Below are positions 9,437 through 19,851 of a stretch of DNA of 64,000 nucleotides, in pieces. How positions within the stretch are numbered: position 1 is the stretch's first letter; every line of letters starts with the position of its first letter. The position numbers and the translations under genes were made by a program. The DNA is taken from the NCBI GenBank assembly GCA_021736335.1, contig JAIPGC010000002.1, forward strand, positions 1 to 64,000, given 5' to 3'. The notes under the pieces are model-generated. The model was not told the origin of the DNA and ran no database searches. It saw only the letters and a program-made list of their open reading frames with translations. Origin of the DNA: Acholeplasmataceae bacterium (lineage in GTDB: Bacteria > Bacillota_I > Bacilli_A > Acholeplasmatales > Acholeplasmataceae).

Positions 9437-10569
9437 AAGGTATTTATTTAGATTATGCAGCAACAACACCTGTACATCCAGATGTTGTCTTAGCAATGCA
9501 ACCTTATTTAAATATTAAATTTGGTAATCCTTCATCAATGTATCAACTTGGTGTTTCTAATCGAAAAACAATTAATGAGTCCAAAAAAACAATAGCTCAA
9601 TGTCTTAATGTTTTGCAGGAAGAAATCTATTTCACATCAGGTGGAACCGAAGCAACCAACTGGGCAATTAAAGGTTATGCTGAAGCACATCCTGAAAAAA
9701 AAGAAATTATCATAAGTCAAATTGAACATCATGCAACTTTAAATACGTGTAAATACTTAGAGAAAAAAGGTTATAAGATTCATTCTATACCTGTAGATAA
9801 AAAAGGATTCATTAGTCTTAAGAAGCTTGAATCTGCAATGAATGATAACACGTTAATGGTATCTATAATTTGGGCTAATAATGAAATAGGTACCATCCAA
9901 GATATGAAGGCAATATCTGATATCTGTCATAAACATGATGTTGTTTTGCATACTGATGCTGTTCAAGCATTTGGTCAAATTTCTGTGGATTTATCTGAAG
10001 TCAATGTTGATATGCTGACACTTTCAGCTCATAAGTTTTATGGCCCAAAAGGTATAGGATGTCTTTATATTAAAAAAGGAATTGTCATAGAATCACTGAT
10101 TCATGGGGGTTCTCAGGAACAGGGTAAAAGAGCAGGAACTGAGTATCTTTCAGGAATTGTCGGGATGGCAAAGGCAGCTGAGATTGCCTCACAGTATCAA
10201 CAAGTCTATTATGAGAAATTAAATTATTTATCAACGAGACTCCACCAAAGATTGATTCAAAATTTCGACTGTATTTTTAATGGTCCTGAGATTGGTGGTA
10301 GACGCTTGCCTGGTAATATTAATATTTCCTTTAAGGATATTATTGGAACACAATTGAGTTATTGGTTAGATCAAAATGACATTTATGTGTCAACTGGAAG
10401 TGCATGTGATTCTACTTCAATTGAACCCTCTCACGTCATTAAGGCATTGAAAGTACCTGAAGAATATATGAGAGGAACCATTAGATTCTCTTTAGGTAAT
10501 GAGTTCTTAGAATCAGATATTCCAAGAGTCATTGCAAAACTAAAAGATGGCCTAGATTTCATACAATAA
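9433..10569 (+). CDS. Cysteine desulfurase (NifS/IscS class)
   Basis: YLDYAATTPVHPDV, PLP-Lys region SAHKFYGPKGIG, active-site region STGSACDS; start 9433 (gaggtgaaaaaATG) preferred over 9406. Confidence 0.92.
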   Translation: MKGIYLDYAATTPVHPDVVLAMQPYLNIKFGNPSSMYQLGVSNRKTINESKKTIAQCLNVLQEEIYFTSGGTEATNWAIKGYAEAHPEKKEIIISQIEHHATLNTCKYLEKKGYKIHSIPVDKKGFISLKKLESAMNDNTLMVSIIWANNEIGTIQDMKAISDICHKHDVVLHTDAVQAFGQISVDLSEVNVDMLTLSAHKFYGPKGIGCLYIKKGIVIESLIHGGSQEQGKRAGTEYLSGIVGMAKAAEIASQYQQVYYEKLNYLSTRLHQRLIQNFDCIFNGPEIGGRRLPGNINISFKDIIGTQLSYWLDQNDIYVSTGSACDSTSIEPSHVIKALKVPEEYMRGTIRFSLGNEFLESDIPRVIAKLKDGLDFIQ

Positions 10570-10574
10570 TAAGA

Positions 10575-10603
10575 AAAGCCACATCACTGTGGCTTTTTTT
10601 TTT
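10575..10603 (+). terminator. Rho-independent terminator
   Basis: AAAGCCACA-TCAC-TGTGGCTTT + T tract. Confidence 0.85.
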
Positions 10604-11786
10604 ATTTACTCTCTAAATATTTTAAGAATGAGGTACCATGTTTTGGCTTTTCAGTTTTAAAATTATCATTAATGGAATACCCGACATCAGCAAATGTTTT
10701 CAATAAAGGAAGTTCTGAACCTTCAAGAAATTTCTTTGAATAAAGAATCAATGGAACATATTCTCTGGTATGATCGGTTCCATCAAAGGTGGGATCATTA
10801 CCGTGGTCAGCTGTTAAAATAAGCAAATCATCTTCATTCAATTCTTTAATTAAATCTGGTAATTGTTGATCAAATTCTTCAATTGCTTTTCCATAACCAA
10901 TAGGATCTCTTCTATGACCATAGAGTGCATCAAAGTCAACCAAATTAAGGAAGCACAAACCTGTGAAATTCTTCTTTGCCATTTCAGTAATCTGCTTCAT
11001 ACCATCAGCATTTGATTTTGTTTTACTATATGCATTGATACCATAACCATCAAAGATATCATTGATTTTACCTAAAGCTATAACATCAAATCCAGCTTCA
11101 CTTAAGAAATTAAGTGTTGTTTTTTCAAATGGTTTTAATGCATAATCATGTCTATTTGAGGTTCTTGTAAAATTTTCTTTGTTAGTGCCTATAAATGGAC
11201 GGGCAATAATTCTACCAACTTTCCATTCTGGTTTCATCATCAGTTCTCTTGCTATTTCACAAATCCTATATTGTTCTTCAATTGGAATAATGCCTTCATG
11301 CATCGCAATCTGAAGCACAGAATCAGCAGATGTATAAACTATAAGATCACCTGTCTTCATATGATGCTCACCTAAATCTTTAATGATTTCAGTACCTGAT
11401 GCAGAAATGTTACCAACGATTTTTCTTCCAGTTCTCTTTTCAAGTTCATCTAACAATTCCTTAGGAAAACCTGTATCAGTAAATGTTTGAAATGGGGTGG
11501 TTGTATAAAGACCCATCAGCTCCCAGTGACCAGTCATGGTATCTTTTCCTTTAGAAGCTTCCTGCATCTTTGTATAAAAAGCTCTAGAATTTTCTACAGA
11601 TGACACATTTCTAATAGGTGCAATGTTACCATAACCGAAAGCTTCTAGATTAGGTATCTTTAAGTTCATTTTTTCTGCAATATGTCCGATCGTGTTCGAA
11701 CCAACATCGTTATAATCTTTAGCGTCAGGTGCCTCTCCGATACCTAGACTATCTAATACAATAAGAAAGATACGTTGATACATCAT
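10602..11786 (-). CDS. deoB: Phosphopentomutase
   Basis: [53 protein letters not shown]. Confidence 0.96.
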   Translation of the reverse strand: MMYQRIFLIVLDSLGIGEAPDAKDYNDVGSNTIGHIAEKMNLKIPNLEAFGYGNIAPIRNVSSVENSRAFYTKMQEASKGKDTMTGHWELMGLYTTTPFQTFTDTGFPKELLDELEKRTGRKIVGNISASGTEIIKDLGEHHMKTGDLIVYTSADSVLQIAMHEGIIPIEEQYRICEIARELMMKPEWKVGRIIARPFIGTNKENFTRTSNRHDYALKPFEKTTLNFLSEAGFDVIALGKINDIFDGYGINAYSKTKSNADGMKQITEMAKKNFTGLCFLNLVDFDALYGHRRDPIGYGKAIEEFDQQLPDLIKELNEDDLLILTADHGNDPTFDGTDHTREYVPLILYSKKFLEGSELPLLKTFADVGYSINDNFKTEKPKHGTSFLKYLESK

Positions 11787-12682
11787 GATTCCTCCTTCGC
11801 GCGTGGGTGCGCGTTTCTATATATTTCTTTGATTCTTTTTTGACTAATGTGTGTGTAAATCTGAGTGGTTGATATATCTTCATGACCAAGTAATGACTGA
11901 AGTGTCCTTAAATCCATACCATTTTCTAATAAATGTGTAGCAAATGAATGTCTTAATGTATGTGGTGAACACAGAGTTGTAACACCTGCATCATTTGCTA
12001 ATTTCTTTAATAACTTAAAGAATCCTTGTCTTGATAAATGCTGACCATCTTGATTGACAAATAAATAATTAGTTTTTTGATCCTTAATGATGCTTTCTCG
12101 AGATTTAACAATATAGTTTCTAAGAGCAATTGTAGACATATCAGATATGGGGACCATACGCTCTTTATCACCTTTACCTTTAACGATTACATAACCCTGA
12201 TTAAGGTGAATATCTTCCATTTTGATATCAAGTAATTCACTGACTCTTAGTCCAGAACCATAAATAAGTTCTAATAAAGCCATATTTCTTAAACCTAAAG
12301 TCTTTGTTTTATCGACTTGTTCTAGTATAGAAACAACTTCATCAACTGATAAAACCTGAGGTAGAGATTTCTCTACTTTCGGAGCTGAAAATCCTTTTGC
12401 TATATCTTCATCAACTTCTTTTTCTATCGTAAGAAAATGATGAAATGATTTGATAGCAGTCAATTTTCGAGCAAGACTCTTAGCTGAAACTTTCTTTTTT
12501 GTGCTTTTTAAAAACCCTTCAATATGTCTTTTTTCAATCAATTTTGGCTTGCTAATTTGATGATAAGTATCTAAGAATAGAACATATTGTTTGAGGTCAG
12601 TTAAATAAGATGCTATGGTATTTTTGCTTGATCCTTTTTCATTCTTCAAATAGTACTCAAAATCTTTAAGTAAATATTTCAT
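11783..12682 (-). CDS. xerD: Tyrosine recombinase XerD
   Basis: [44 protein letters not shown]. Confidence 0.9.
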   Translation of the reverse strand: MKYLLKDFEYYLKNEKGSSKNTIASYLTDLKQYVLFLDTYHQISKPKLIEKRHIEGFLKSTKKKVSAKSLARKLTAIKSFHHFLTIEKEVDEDIAKGFSAPKVEKSLPQVLSVDEVVSILEQVDKTKTLGLRNMALLELIYGSGLRVSELLDIKMEDIHLNQGYVIVKGKGDKERMVPISDMSTIALRNYIVKSRESIIKDQKTNYLFVNQDGQHLSRQGFFKLLKKLANDAGVTTLCSPHTLRHSFATHLLENGMDLRTLQSLLGHEDISTTQIYTHISQKRIKEIYRNAHPRAKEES

Positions 12683-13779
12683 ATGAACACCATGAAGACC
12701 TGATTACCTAGAAATAGTCCATTTCTAGTCAACATCAGTCTATCGCCTTCTAATTTTAATAAACCTAAATCAATTTTTTCGTAAAGCTGTGGATATTTAG
12801 AAAAGAGATCCACTTGATATTTCTCTTTGATTTCAGACACTGAAATACCAGATATCTTTCTCAATCCGAAAATAAGCTCATCTTGAAGTAATGTCATAGA
12901 ATCCTGTAACTCTTTTTCTTTTTGAGGTGAGACAAGATACTTTTGCATCGATCGATGATTATAAGTCCGGTAATTATCAACAAATCCGTGAGCACCTAAA
13001 CCTACACCAATATAGGTTCCTAATGTCCAATAAATGAGATTATGATATGAATAATTTTGATTTTTTGCAAAGTTTGATATCTCATAGTGCTCAAATCCTT
13101 GATTGATGAGTTCGTCCATCACAAGACCATACATCTCCGCTTCACTATCTTCATTCATTTGTTCAAATTGCCCTTTGAGATATTGATAATAAAAGAATGT
13201 TCTTTCTTCTAGGATTAATGAATAACAAGAAACATGATTAATATCAAGCGCTTTGATTATTGCTAAATCTTCATGAAGATTTTCAATGGTCTGTCCTGGA
13301 ATTGCATAAATCAAATCAATACTGATCTGGGGGATGCCTATTTCTTTCAAATGATTGATGATTTGAAATACTTGATCATTTGTATGTTTTCGGTTTAGAT
13401 ATTTTAACAATTTTTGATTGAATGTTTGTACACCTAAACTAATTCTATTAATGCCAAATTTTTTGAATAATAATCCTTTTTCTTTTGTATAACTTTCAGG
13501 ATTGACTTCAATCGTAAACTCAATAGGATGGATGGATTGTAGCGATTCCAATATAAAGGTTAGTTGCTCAAGATTAAGCATACTTGGTGTTCCACCACCT
13601 ATATATATCGTTTCAATCGAATCAAAATGTTTTTGATATGATTTGATTTCTTGAACTAAAGCTTTCAAGTATAGATCAACTGTATCCTTGTTTTTAGGAA
13701 CACTTTTGACAAAATCACAATAATGACATATATATTCGCAAAATGGAATATGGATATAAAGTCCCTTCAAACAAATCAC
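12679..13779 (-). CDS. hemW: HemW-like radical SAM protein (coproporphyrinogen oxidase-like)
   Basis: GLYIHIPFCEYICHYCDF; YIGGGTPSML. Confidence 0.9.
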   Translation of the reverse strand: MICLKGLYIHIPFCEYICHYCDFVKSVPKNKDTVDLYLKALVQEIKSYQKHFDSIETIYIGGGTPSMLNLEQLTFILESLQSIHPIEFTIEVNPESYTKEKGLLFKKFGINRISLGVQTFNQKLLKYLNRKHTNDQVFQIINHLKEIGIPQISIDLIYAIPGQTIENLHEDLAIIKALDINHVSCYSLILEERTFFYYQYLKGQFEQMNEDSEAEMYGLVMDELINQGFEHYEISNFAKNQNYSYHNLIYWTLGTYIGVGLGAHGFVDNYRTYNHRSMQKYLVSPQKEKELQDSMTLLQDELIFGLRKISGISVSEIKEKYQVDLFSKYPQLYEKIDLGLLKLEGDRLMLTRNGLFLGNQVFMVFI

Positions 13780-13822
13780 TTCCCTTATTTCTATTATACA
13801 TGATATGGTTTACATAATAAAG

Positions 13823-13852
13823 AACAGTGATGAGATTTTACTCATCACTGTT
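13823..13852 (-). terminator. 12-bp inverted repeat at the end of lepA
   Basis: AACAGTGATGAG-ATTTTA-CTCATCACTGTT; lepA stop codon lies in the loop/stem edge; only a weak T tract follows. Confidence 0.5.
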
Positions 13853-15670
13853 AGATAATATCGCCATAAATGCTTCTTGAGGAATATCGACTCTACCAAT
13901 CGACTTCATCTTCTTTTTACCTTCTTTTTGTTTTGAAAGTAATTTTTTCTTTCTACTTATATCTCCACCATAGCATTTTGCTAGGACATCTTTACGCATG
14001 GCTTTTATGGTTGTTCTCGCAATAACTTTATTTCCTAGTGATGCTTGAACTGGTATTTCAAACATTTGTCTCGGGATGAGTTGGACCATTTTTTCACAAA
14101 TAGCCTTACCACGATAATAGGCAAAATCACGATGAACAATGAGTGATAAAGCATCTACGATTTCACCATTCAATAAAATATCCATCTTTTGGAGTCTCGA
14201 TTGCTTATATCCTGCCATTTCATAATCAAATGAAGCATAACCTTTTGTAGATGACTTCAATTTATCGAAGAAATCATAAACGATTTCTGATAAAGGTAGA
14301 TCATAGGTGATATGTACGCGATTGGCATCAACATACTTTAAATCCCCAAAGATACCTCGTTTTTTCTGTGATATGTCCATAATTGCACCAACATATTCTT
14401 TTGGTGTCATAATGGAGGCTTTAACATAGGGTTCTTCAATAAAATCTATGCGTTGAGGATCAGGTAATCTTGATGGATTGTCGATAGGAACAACAGTACC
14501 ATCTGTTAGATGAACCTGGTATAAAACAGATGGAGCTGTGGCAATAAGTTCAATATTAAATTCTCGATGGATACGTTCTTGGACAATTTCCATATGCAAT
14601 AATCCTAAGAATCCTGTTCTAAATCCAAACCCCAAAGCTTGAGAGGTTTCGGGTTCATAAATCAAAGAAGCATCATTAAGTTTTAGTTTATCTAATGCAT
14701 CTTTTAAATCATTGAATTGTTCAGTATCAATTGGATATAATCCGCAAAATACTACTGAATTCATTTTTCTGTATCCAGGCAATGCTTGTTTTGTGTGTCT
14801 ATTAGCATAAGTTATGGTATCCCCTACACCAACAGTATTAATATCTCTAATTGAAGCAGTTAAATAACCAACATCTCCAGGACCTAAAATATCGCGTTTT
14901 ACCACCTTTGGAGTATGAACACCAACTTCAATCACTTCATATTTAGCCTTTGATGCCATAAATTCAATCATATCACCTTTTTTAATGGTTCCATTGACAA
15001 CTCTGACATAAGGAATAACACCTTTATACATATCAAAAACTGAGTCAAAAACAAGAGCTTGAAGTGGTTCTTCAGAATCTCCTTTAGGTGCCGGAATATC
15101 TGTTACAATTCTTTCAAGAATCTCATCAATGCCCAATCCTTCTTTTGCAGAAGCTAAAATAGCATGTTGTGCTGGAATTCCAATAACATCTTCTATTTCT
15201 TTGATAACTTTTGCTGGTTCTGCACTTGGTAAATCTATTTTATTAATCACTGGTATGATTTCTAAGTTATTATCAATTGCTAAATAAACATTAGCCAAAG
15301 TTTGGGCTTCAATACCTTGAGCTGCATCGACGACTAAAATTGCGCCTTCGCAAGCAGCTAGTGATCTCGAAACCTCATACGTAAAATCGACATGACCTGG
15401 AGTATCAATCAAATGCATGATATAAGAATCACCATTTTTGGCTTTATATACCATTTCTACTGCATTGAGTTTGATTGTAATACCACGTTCACGTTCTAAA
15501 TCCATGGAGTCAAGAAGTTGTTCCTTCATTTCACGATCGCTTACAGTATCCGTCTTTTGTAATAAACGATCTGCTAATGTGGATTTCCCATGATCGATAT
15601 GCGCAATGATTGAGAAATTTCTAATATTCTTTTGTCTTTCATTCAATGTTGTTTTATTCATATTACACAT
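13838..15670 (-). CDS. lepA: Elongation factor 4 (LepA)
   Basis: [50 protein letters not shown]. Confidence 0.97.
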   Translation of the reverse strand: MCNMNKTTLNERQKNIRNFSIIAHIDHGKSTLADRLLQKTDTVSDREMKEQLLDSMDLERERGITIKLNAVEMVYKAKNGDSYIMHLIDTPGHVDFTYEVSRSLAACEGAILVVDAAQGIEAQTLANVYLAIDNNLEIIPVINKIDLPSAEPAKVIKEIEDVIGIPAQHAILASAKEGLGIDEILERIVTDIPAPKGDSEEPLQALVFDSVFDMYKGVIPYVRVVNGTIKKGDMIEFMASKAKYEVIEVGVHTPKVVKRDILGPGDVGYLTASIRDINTVGVGDTITYANRHTKQALPGYRKMNSVVFCGLYPIDTEQFNDLKDALDKLKLNDASLIYEPETSQALGFGFRTGFLGLLHMEIVQERIHREFNIELIATAPSVLYQVHLTDGTVVPIDNPSRLPDPQRIDFIEEPYVKASIMTPKEYVGAIMDISQKKRGIFGDLKYVDANRVHITYDLPLSEIVYDFFDKLKSSTKGYASFDYEMAGYKQSRLQKMDILLNGEIVDALSLIVHRDFAYYRGKAICEKMVQLIPRQMFEIPVQASLGNKVIARTTIKAMRKDVLAKCYGGDISRKKKLLSKQKEGKKKMKSIGRVDIPQEAFMAILSNSDE

Positions 15671-15803
15671 ATATCCTTCCGCTTAATCATTGTATCATTT
15701 TTAGATATAATTTTAAAGTAGTAAATGTACGAATGGTTAGTTTTTCTATCAATGAAATAACGAAAACGTTTTTATCTATTTTTCAGTAAAATGCTACAAT
15801 AAG

Positions 15804-15827
15804 AAAAAAAGAGCCTAAAGGCTCTTA
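15804..15827 (-). terminator. Rho-independent terminator
   Basis: AAGAGCC-TTTA-GGCTCTT + T tract on minus strand. Confidence 0.8.
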
Positions 15828-17081
15828 AAAATCTTCATCCATTTCATAAGGAATTACTTCAATCAAGACTTCAAGCACTTTCTTTGTGTCTGCTGCTGTT
15901 ACCCTAACTTTTAGATTCTGGTATGTGAACTCATCACCAATCACAGCTATTCTTCCCAATTCATCAAGGACCCATCCATTAACAGTGGCAAAATCTAATT
16001 CTTCTTTAATTTCCAAAAGTTCGAACAAGTCATCTAAATCAGCGTTGCCTTTAACACGATATGTGCTTTCATCTAACTCAACAATCTGTTCAATAATTTC
16101 ATCATGTTCATCCCAAATATCACCAACAAGCTCTTCCAAAATGTCTTCCATGGAAACGACACCTAATGTGCCTCCAAATTCGTCTTTGACAATTGCCATA
16201 TGTGATTTATTTTGTCTCAATAAATCAAGCAGATGCGAGACTTTCATGTATTCTGTTACATAAACCGGAGGTTTAATGATTGAATCAAGTGGCTGGTTTT
16301 CTAATACGACTAAGTTATAAAAATCTTTATGATTAATAACCCCAATGATATGATCTATATTTTCTTCATATACAGGTAATCTTGAATATCCTGTTTTCTT
16401 GAAAGTGTGGATAATTTTTTTTGTTTCTTCATTCAATGATACACCGATAACATGAACTCTAGGTGTGAAGATTTCTTCAACTTTCAAATCATCAAAGTCA
16501 ATGACACTTCGAATCAATTCACCTTCGTTTTCATTGATTCCACCTTCGTTTTGAACTTCAGAAACATAGGTTAAAAGTTCATCTTCAGTAATCGCTGGAC
16601 CTTTTTCAAATTTGAAGACTCGATTCATTAGTTTTTGCCATAATGAAAACAAAAAATTTAGAGGTGTCAATATCCAAATAAAAGCACGTAGTGCAGGTGT
16701 TATTGCAAGGGCATATGATTCAGGCATTTTCTTAGCTAAACTCTTGGGAGTTATTTCTCCGAATACTAGAACTAATGTTGTCATGACAGCTGTTGATATC
16801 GTAACACCATAATTACCCCAAAATTTCACAAAGAATACTGTAGCTATAGATGCAGATAAAATATTGACTATATTATTACCGATAAGTATGGTTGTTAATA
16901 ACTTCTCAAAGTTTTCTGATAAAACTAAAGTACGCTTAGCTCTCTTATGTCCATTTTGAATTAGATGTTTCAATTTGATCTGATTTAAAGACGAAAAAGC
17001 CATTTCTGCTGAAGAGAAAAAGGCAGACATCAATATAAGAAATGCTAATATAGCTAATGTAATAAAATCCTTACTTTCCAT
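15825..17081 (-). CDS. CNNM/CorC-family transporter, CBS-pair (second copy)
   Basis: DUF21 TM domain, CBS pair (EIFTPRVHVIGVSL..., GVVSMEDILEELVGDI), C-terminal CorC-HlyC domain. Confidence 0.88.
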   Translation of the reverse strand: MESKDFITLAILAFLILMSAFFSSAEMAFSSLNQIKLKHLIQNGHKRAKRTLVLSENFEKLLTTILIGNNIVNILSASIATVFFVKFWGNYGVTISTAVMTTLVLVFGEITPKSLAKKMPESYALAITPALRAFIWILTPLNFLFSLWQKLMNRVFKFEKGPAITEDELLTYVSEVQNEGGINENEGELIRSVIDFDDLKVEEIFTPRVHVIGVSLNEETKKIIHTFKKTGYSRLPVYEENIDHIIGVINHKDFYNLVVLENQPLDSIIKPPVYVTEYMKVSHLLDLLRQNKSHMAIVKDEFGGTLGVVSMEDILEELVGDIWDEHDEIIEQIVELDESTYRVKGNADLDDLFELLEIKEELDFATVNGWVLDELGRIAVIGDEFTYQNLKVRVTAADTKKVLEVLIEVIPYEMDEDF

Positions 17082-17092
17082 TAATTAAATCC

Positions 17093-18400
17093 CTACTCAT
17101 CTAAAGAAGCTTGATCGTCTTTATTTATTTTTTTAACTCTAACCTTAGAAATAACCTTATCTTCGGTTTCAAGAACTTCATAATTAAAGCCGTTGTATTC
17201 AATCATGATTGCTTCATTTTCTTCAGGAAAACGTCCTAATTGACCTAATATAAAACCACTTAAGGTATCATAATCTTCTATTGGTAATCCTGCTTCAATA
17301 TTATCTTCTACGTCATTGATATTGCATAAGCCATCTATTTCATAGATGCCTTCTTCAATTTGCTTGATTTCATCATCAATTTCATCATATTCATCAAAAA
17401 TATTACCAACAATTTCTTCAAGTAAATCTTCTATGGTAACAATACCTGCGGTACCACCGTATTCATCTAAAGCAACAGCGATATGATTCTTTGTTTTCTG
17501 CATTTCTTTAAACAATTCGCTTGTCTTTTTTGAATCTGGTATGAAATAAGGTGGTCTAATTAAACTCTTAATTGAAAATTTCTCTTCAACATTATCAATA
17601 TATTTAAGTAAATCTTTAACATGAAGAATTCCTATGATGTGATCGATATCGCCTTCAAAGACAGGATATCTTGTAAATTGTTCATTTTGAACATGTTGAA
17701 TGACCTGGCTTTTTGTAGAACGAACATTTAAAGCTGATATTTCAGTTCTATGGGTCATAATTTCTTCAACATTGGTATCTGAGAAATCGAATATGTTTTG
17801 AATCATTTCACTTTCTTCTTCATCAATATTGCCCATTTTACCACTTGCTTCAACAATAGTTCTGATATCCTCTTCAGTCATTTTTCTTTCGCCATCATTT
17901 GGACTCAAACCAAAGATTCGTCCAATGATACTTGAAATCGATTCTAGTAACCAAACAAGTGGAAAAGTAATCTTTGTCATAAAAGTAATGAATCCGATGA
18001 CACCATATGCTATTTTATCTGGATATTTATGAGCCAATCTTCTTGGTAACATTTGTCCAATAACAACATGAAATACCAACAATATCAAGGTTAGTACAAT
18101 AATAACTAAAGGTTCAATAAAGCTTAGTGAGCTATTAAACCACTGCATAACATTATTACTAAAAACCAAAACCGCAATTGCACCATTGACTAAGGCAATC
18201 AAAATGATCAGCATTTGCATTGTTGCCATATATACTTTGGGGGATTCAGAAAATCTTTGAATTCTGATTGCACGAATATTCCCTTTATCTGCATCCTGGT
18301 TAATCTTGTTATCACTAACAACAACCAATGCAATTTCTGCAGCAGCAAAAATGCCCGACAAAATAATAAGTAGGAGCATGCCAATTACTGGATATATCAT
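17093..18400 (-). CDS. CNNM/CorC-family transporter, CBS-pair (first copy)
   Basis: DUF21 TM domain; EIMTHRTEISAL, GIVTIEDLLEEIVGNIFDEYDE. Confidence 0.88.
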   Translation of the reverse strand: MIYPVIGMLLLIILSGIFAAAEIALVVVSDNKINQDADKGNIRAIRIQRFSESPKVYMATMQMLIILIALVNGAIAVLVFSNNVMQWFNSSLSFIEPLVIIVLTLILLVFHVVIGQMLPRRLAHKYPDKIAYGVIGFITFMTKITFPLVWLLESISSIIGRIFGLSPNDGERKMTEEDIRTIVEASGKMGNIDEEESEMIQNIFDFSDTNVEEIMTHRTEISALNVRSTKSQVIQHVQNEQFTRYPVFEGDIDHIIGILHVKDLLKYIDNVEEKFSIKSLIRPPYFIPDSKKTSELFKEMQKTKNHIAVALDEYGGTAGIVTIEDLLEEIVGNIFDEYDEIDDEIKQIEEGIYEIDGLCNINDVEDNIEAGLPIEDYDTLSGFILGQLGRFPEENEAIMIEYNGFNYEVLETEDKVISKVRVKKINKDDQASLDE

Positions 18401-18570
18401 ATTATCCCCTCCTGTTTACAACAAAAAAAGACACCAAAAAAAGCATCATATTTGTTGTCTTTGCTTTTCGGATATGCTGGATCTTCGATCCTACTACTGC
18501 TTTCTTCCATTTCTACTATTATGTCCTCCATCACGATGTGATATATACATGATACAATTTTTTGAGCAAA
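18401..18570 (-). promoter_or_regulatory. Attenuator-like 5' leader of the CNNM/CorC gene, unknown class
   Basis: Promoter TTGACT-17-TATCAT, then ~130-nt leader with competing hairpins AAAAGCA/TGCTTTT and AAAGACA/TGTCTTT, the latter followed by a T tract. Confidence 0.5.
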
Positions 18571-18622
18571 AAGTCAATGAAATGGGCAGATATCATTAAC
18601 TGTCAATTCTTTAAAGAATAAC

Positions 18623-18651
18623 TTGAATGGTTCTATGTTGTGTGCTACAAT
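18623..18651 (+). promoter_or_regulatory. Promoter of the Mn2+ riboswitch transcript
   Basis: TTGAAT-17-TACAAT. Confidence 0.7.
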
Positions 18652-18658
18652 AGATGCA

Positions 18659-18770
18659 TGAAGGGGAGTAGTTAGCTCTAAATTAATCGTCAGTACGGCT
18701 TATGCCCGGTTAATTTCAAGTATCCCTTGTAACGAGACCTTCAAGACAAGAGTCTTGATGGTTTTTATTA
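18659..18770 (+). promoter_or_regulatory. yybP-ykoY (Mn2+-sensing) riboswitch with terminator-like hairpin
   Basis: AAGGGGAGTAGTTAGC ... TCGTCAGTACG ... GCCCGGTTAA ... TAACGAGACCTTC, matching the conserved core; then TCAAGAC-AAGA-GTCTTGA-TGGTTTTT. Confidence 0.88.
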
Positions 18771-18823
18771 TGATAACGAAACAACTAGATTTTTATAATT
18801 TTTTAGAGAGGGCAAACAACATT

Positions 18824-19819
18824 ATGGATATCGTATTAAATGTCATTATAACATTATTTGGTTTTGTTCTACTCATCAAGGGTGCTGATTATTTTATTGT
18901 TTCTTCAGCTTCAATTGCTAAGAAATTCAATATATCACCATTAATCATCGGTTTGACTTTAGTTGCATTTGGCACAAGTTTACCTGAGCTTGCAGTAAGT
19001 TTCATCGCATCACTTACAGCTCACGCTGCAGGAGAAACTGCTGATATTGCCTTAGGAAACGTGATAGGATCAAATATAGCTAATCTGACCTTGATTTTAG
19101 GATTTTCAGCAATTATGATGCCAATTGCTGTAAAAAAATCAATGAATAAACAGGAATTCCCATTCTTAATCGTACTTACTGTTGTTTTTGGGATTGTTGC
19201 TTTCTTCTTTCAAAGCGATGCTCAAATCGTATGGTGGGAAGCACTCATACTACTTTTATTCTTTGCTTATTACATGTATTTGATGATACATAGTCACAAA
19301 GAAGTTGAACTCGATGAGGAAATTCATTTCGTTAATACCAAGAAAGCTATTTTTCTATTAATTCTTGGTTTAGGTGGTGTGTCATTAGGTGGATATTTAG
19401 TAACCTCTGGTTCTGAATATATTGCTATTGAATTACTTGTTAATGTATTTAGTATGACAGTGACAAGAGCTACCACCCTAGTCGGTTTAAGTATCGTATC
19501 ATTGGGGACATCATTACCAGAATTAGTAACAAGTGTTGTTGCTGCTAAAAAAGGTGAAAATGAAATCGCTCTTGGTAATATCATTGGATCAAATGTATTT
19601 AATACATTACTCATCGTTGGTCTATCTGGATTAGTTACTCCACTTGGAGTTAATGGTGATGTTTTATTTGATATCTTCATCTTAATGGGTATTACTTTAA
19701 TTACAATTGCCTTCTGTATTACAAATCAAAAAATATCAAAATTTGAGGGTTGGATTTTGATAGGTATCTATTTTTCATATATTGCATTCATTATCGTAAG
19801 AGCTTTAGGTCTTCTATAA
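18824..19819 (+). CDS. Calcium/sodium antiporter (CaCA family, YrbG-like)
   Basis: Duplicated alpha repeats VAFGTSLPELAVS...ALGNVIGSNIANL and VSLGTSLPELVTS...ALGNIIGSNVFN; start 18824 (RBS agagagg) preferred because the upstream ORF start lies inside the riboswitch hairpin. Confidence 0.92.
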   Translation: MDIVLNVIITLFGFVLLIKGADYFIVSSASIAKKFNISPLIIGLTLVAFGTSLPELAVSFIASLTAHAAGETADIALGNVIGSNIANLTLILGFSAIMMPIAVKKSMNKQEFPFLIVLTVVFGIVAFFFQSDAQIVWWEALILLLFFAYYMYLMIHSHKEVELDEEIHFVNTKKAIFLLILGLGGVSLGGYLVTSGSEYIAIELLVNVFSMTVTRATTLVGLSIVSLGTSLPELVTSVVAAKKGENEIALGNIIGSNVFNTLLIVGLSGLVTPLGVNGDVLFDIFILMGITLITIAFCITNQKISKFEGWILIGIYFSYIAFIIVRALGLL

Positions 19820-19824
19820 AAAAC

Positions 19825-19851
19825 AAATCCCAAATTCTGGGATTTTTTTTT
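19825..19851 (+). terminator. Rho-independent terminator
   Basis: AAATCCCA-AATTC-TGGGATTT + T tract. Confidence 0.85.

Noticed and set aside
11783-12682. XerD as a sign of an integrated mobile element
   Set aside because: Sits in a housekeeping context (deoB-xerD-hemW) with canonical XerD motifs; no att-like repeats seen
15886-16263. 125-aa plus-strand ORF (also 16612-16812, 17829-18032)
   Set aside because: Antisense to CNNM/CorC genes; Ser/Thr-rich shadow ORFs
18306-18599. 97-aa plus-strand ORF
   Set aside because: Lies across the CorC gene start and its leader hairpins; not protein-like
19324-19680. 118-aa minus-strand ORF
   Set aside because: Antisense to the CaCA exchanger
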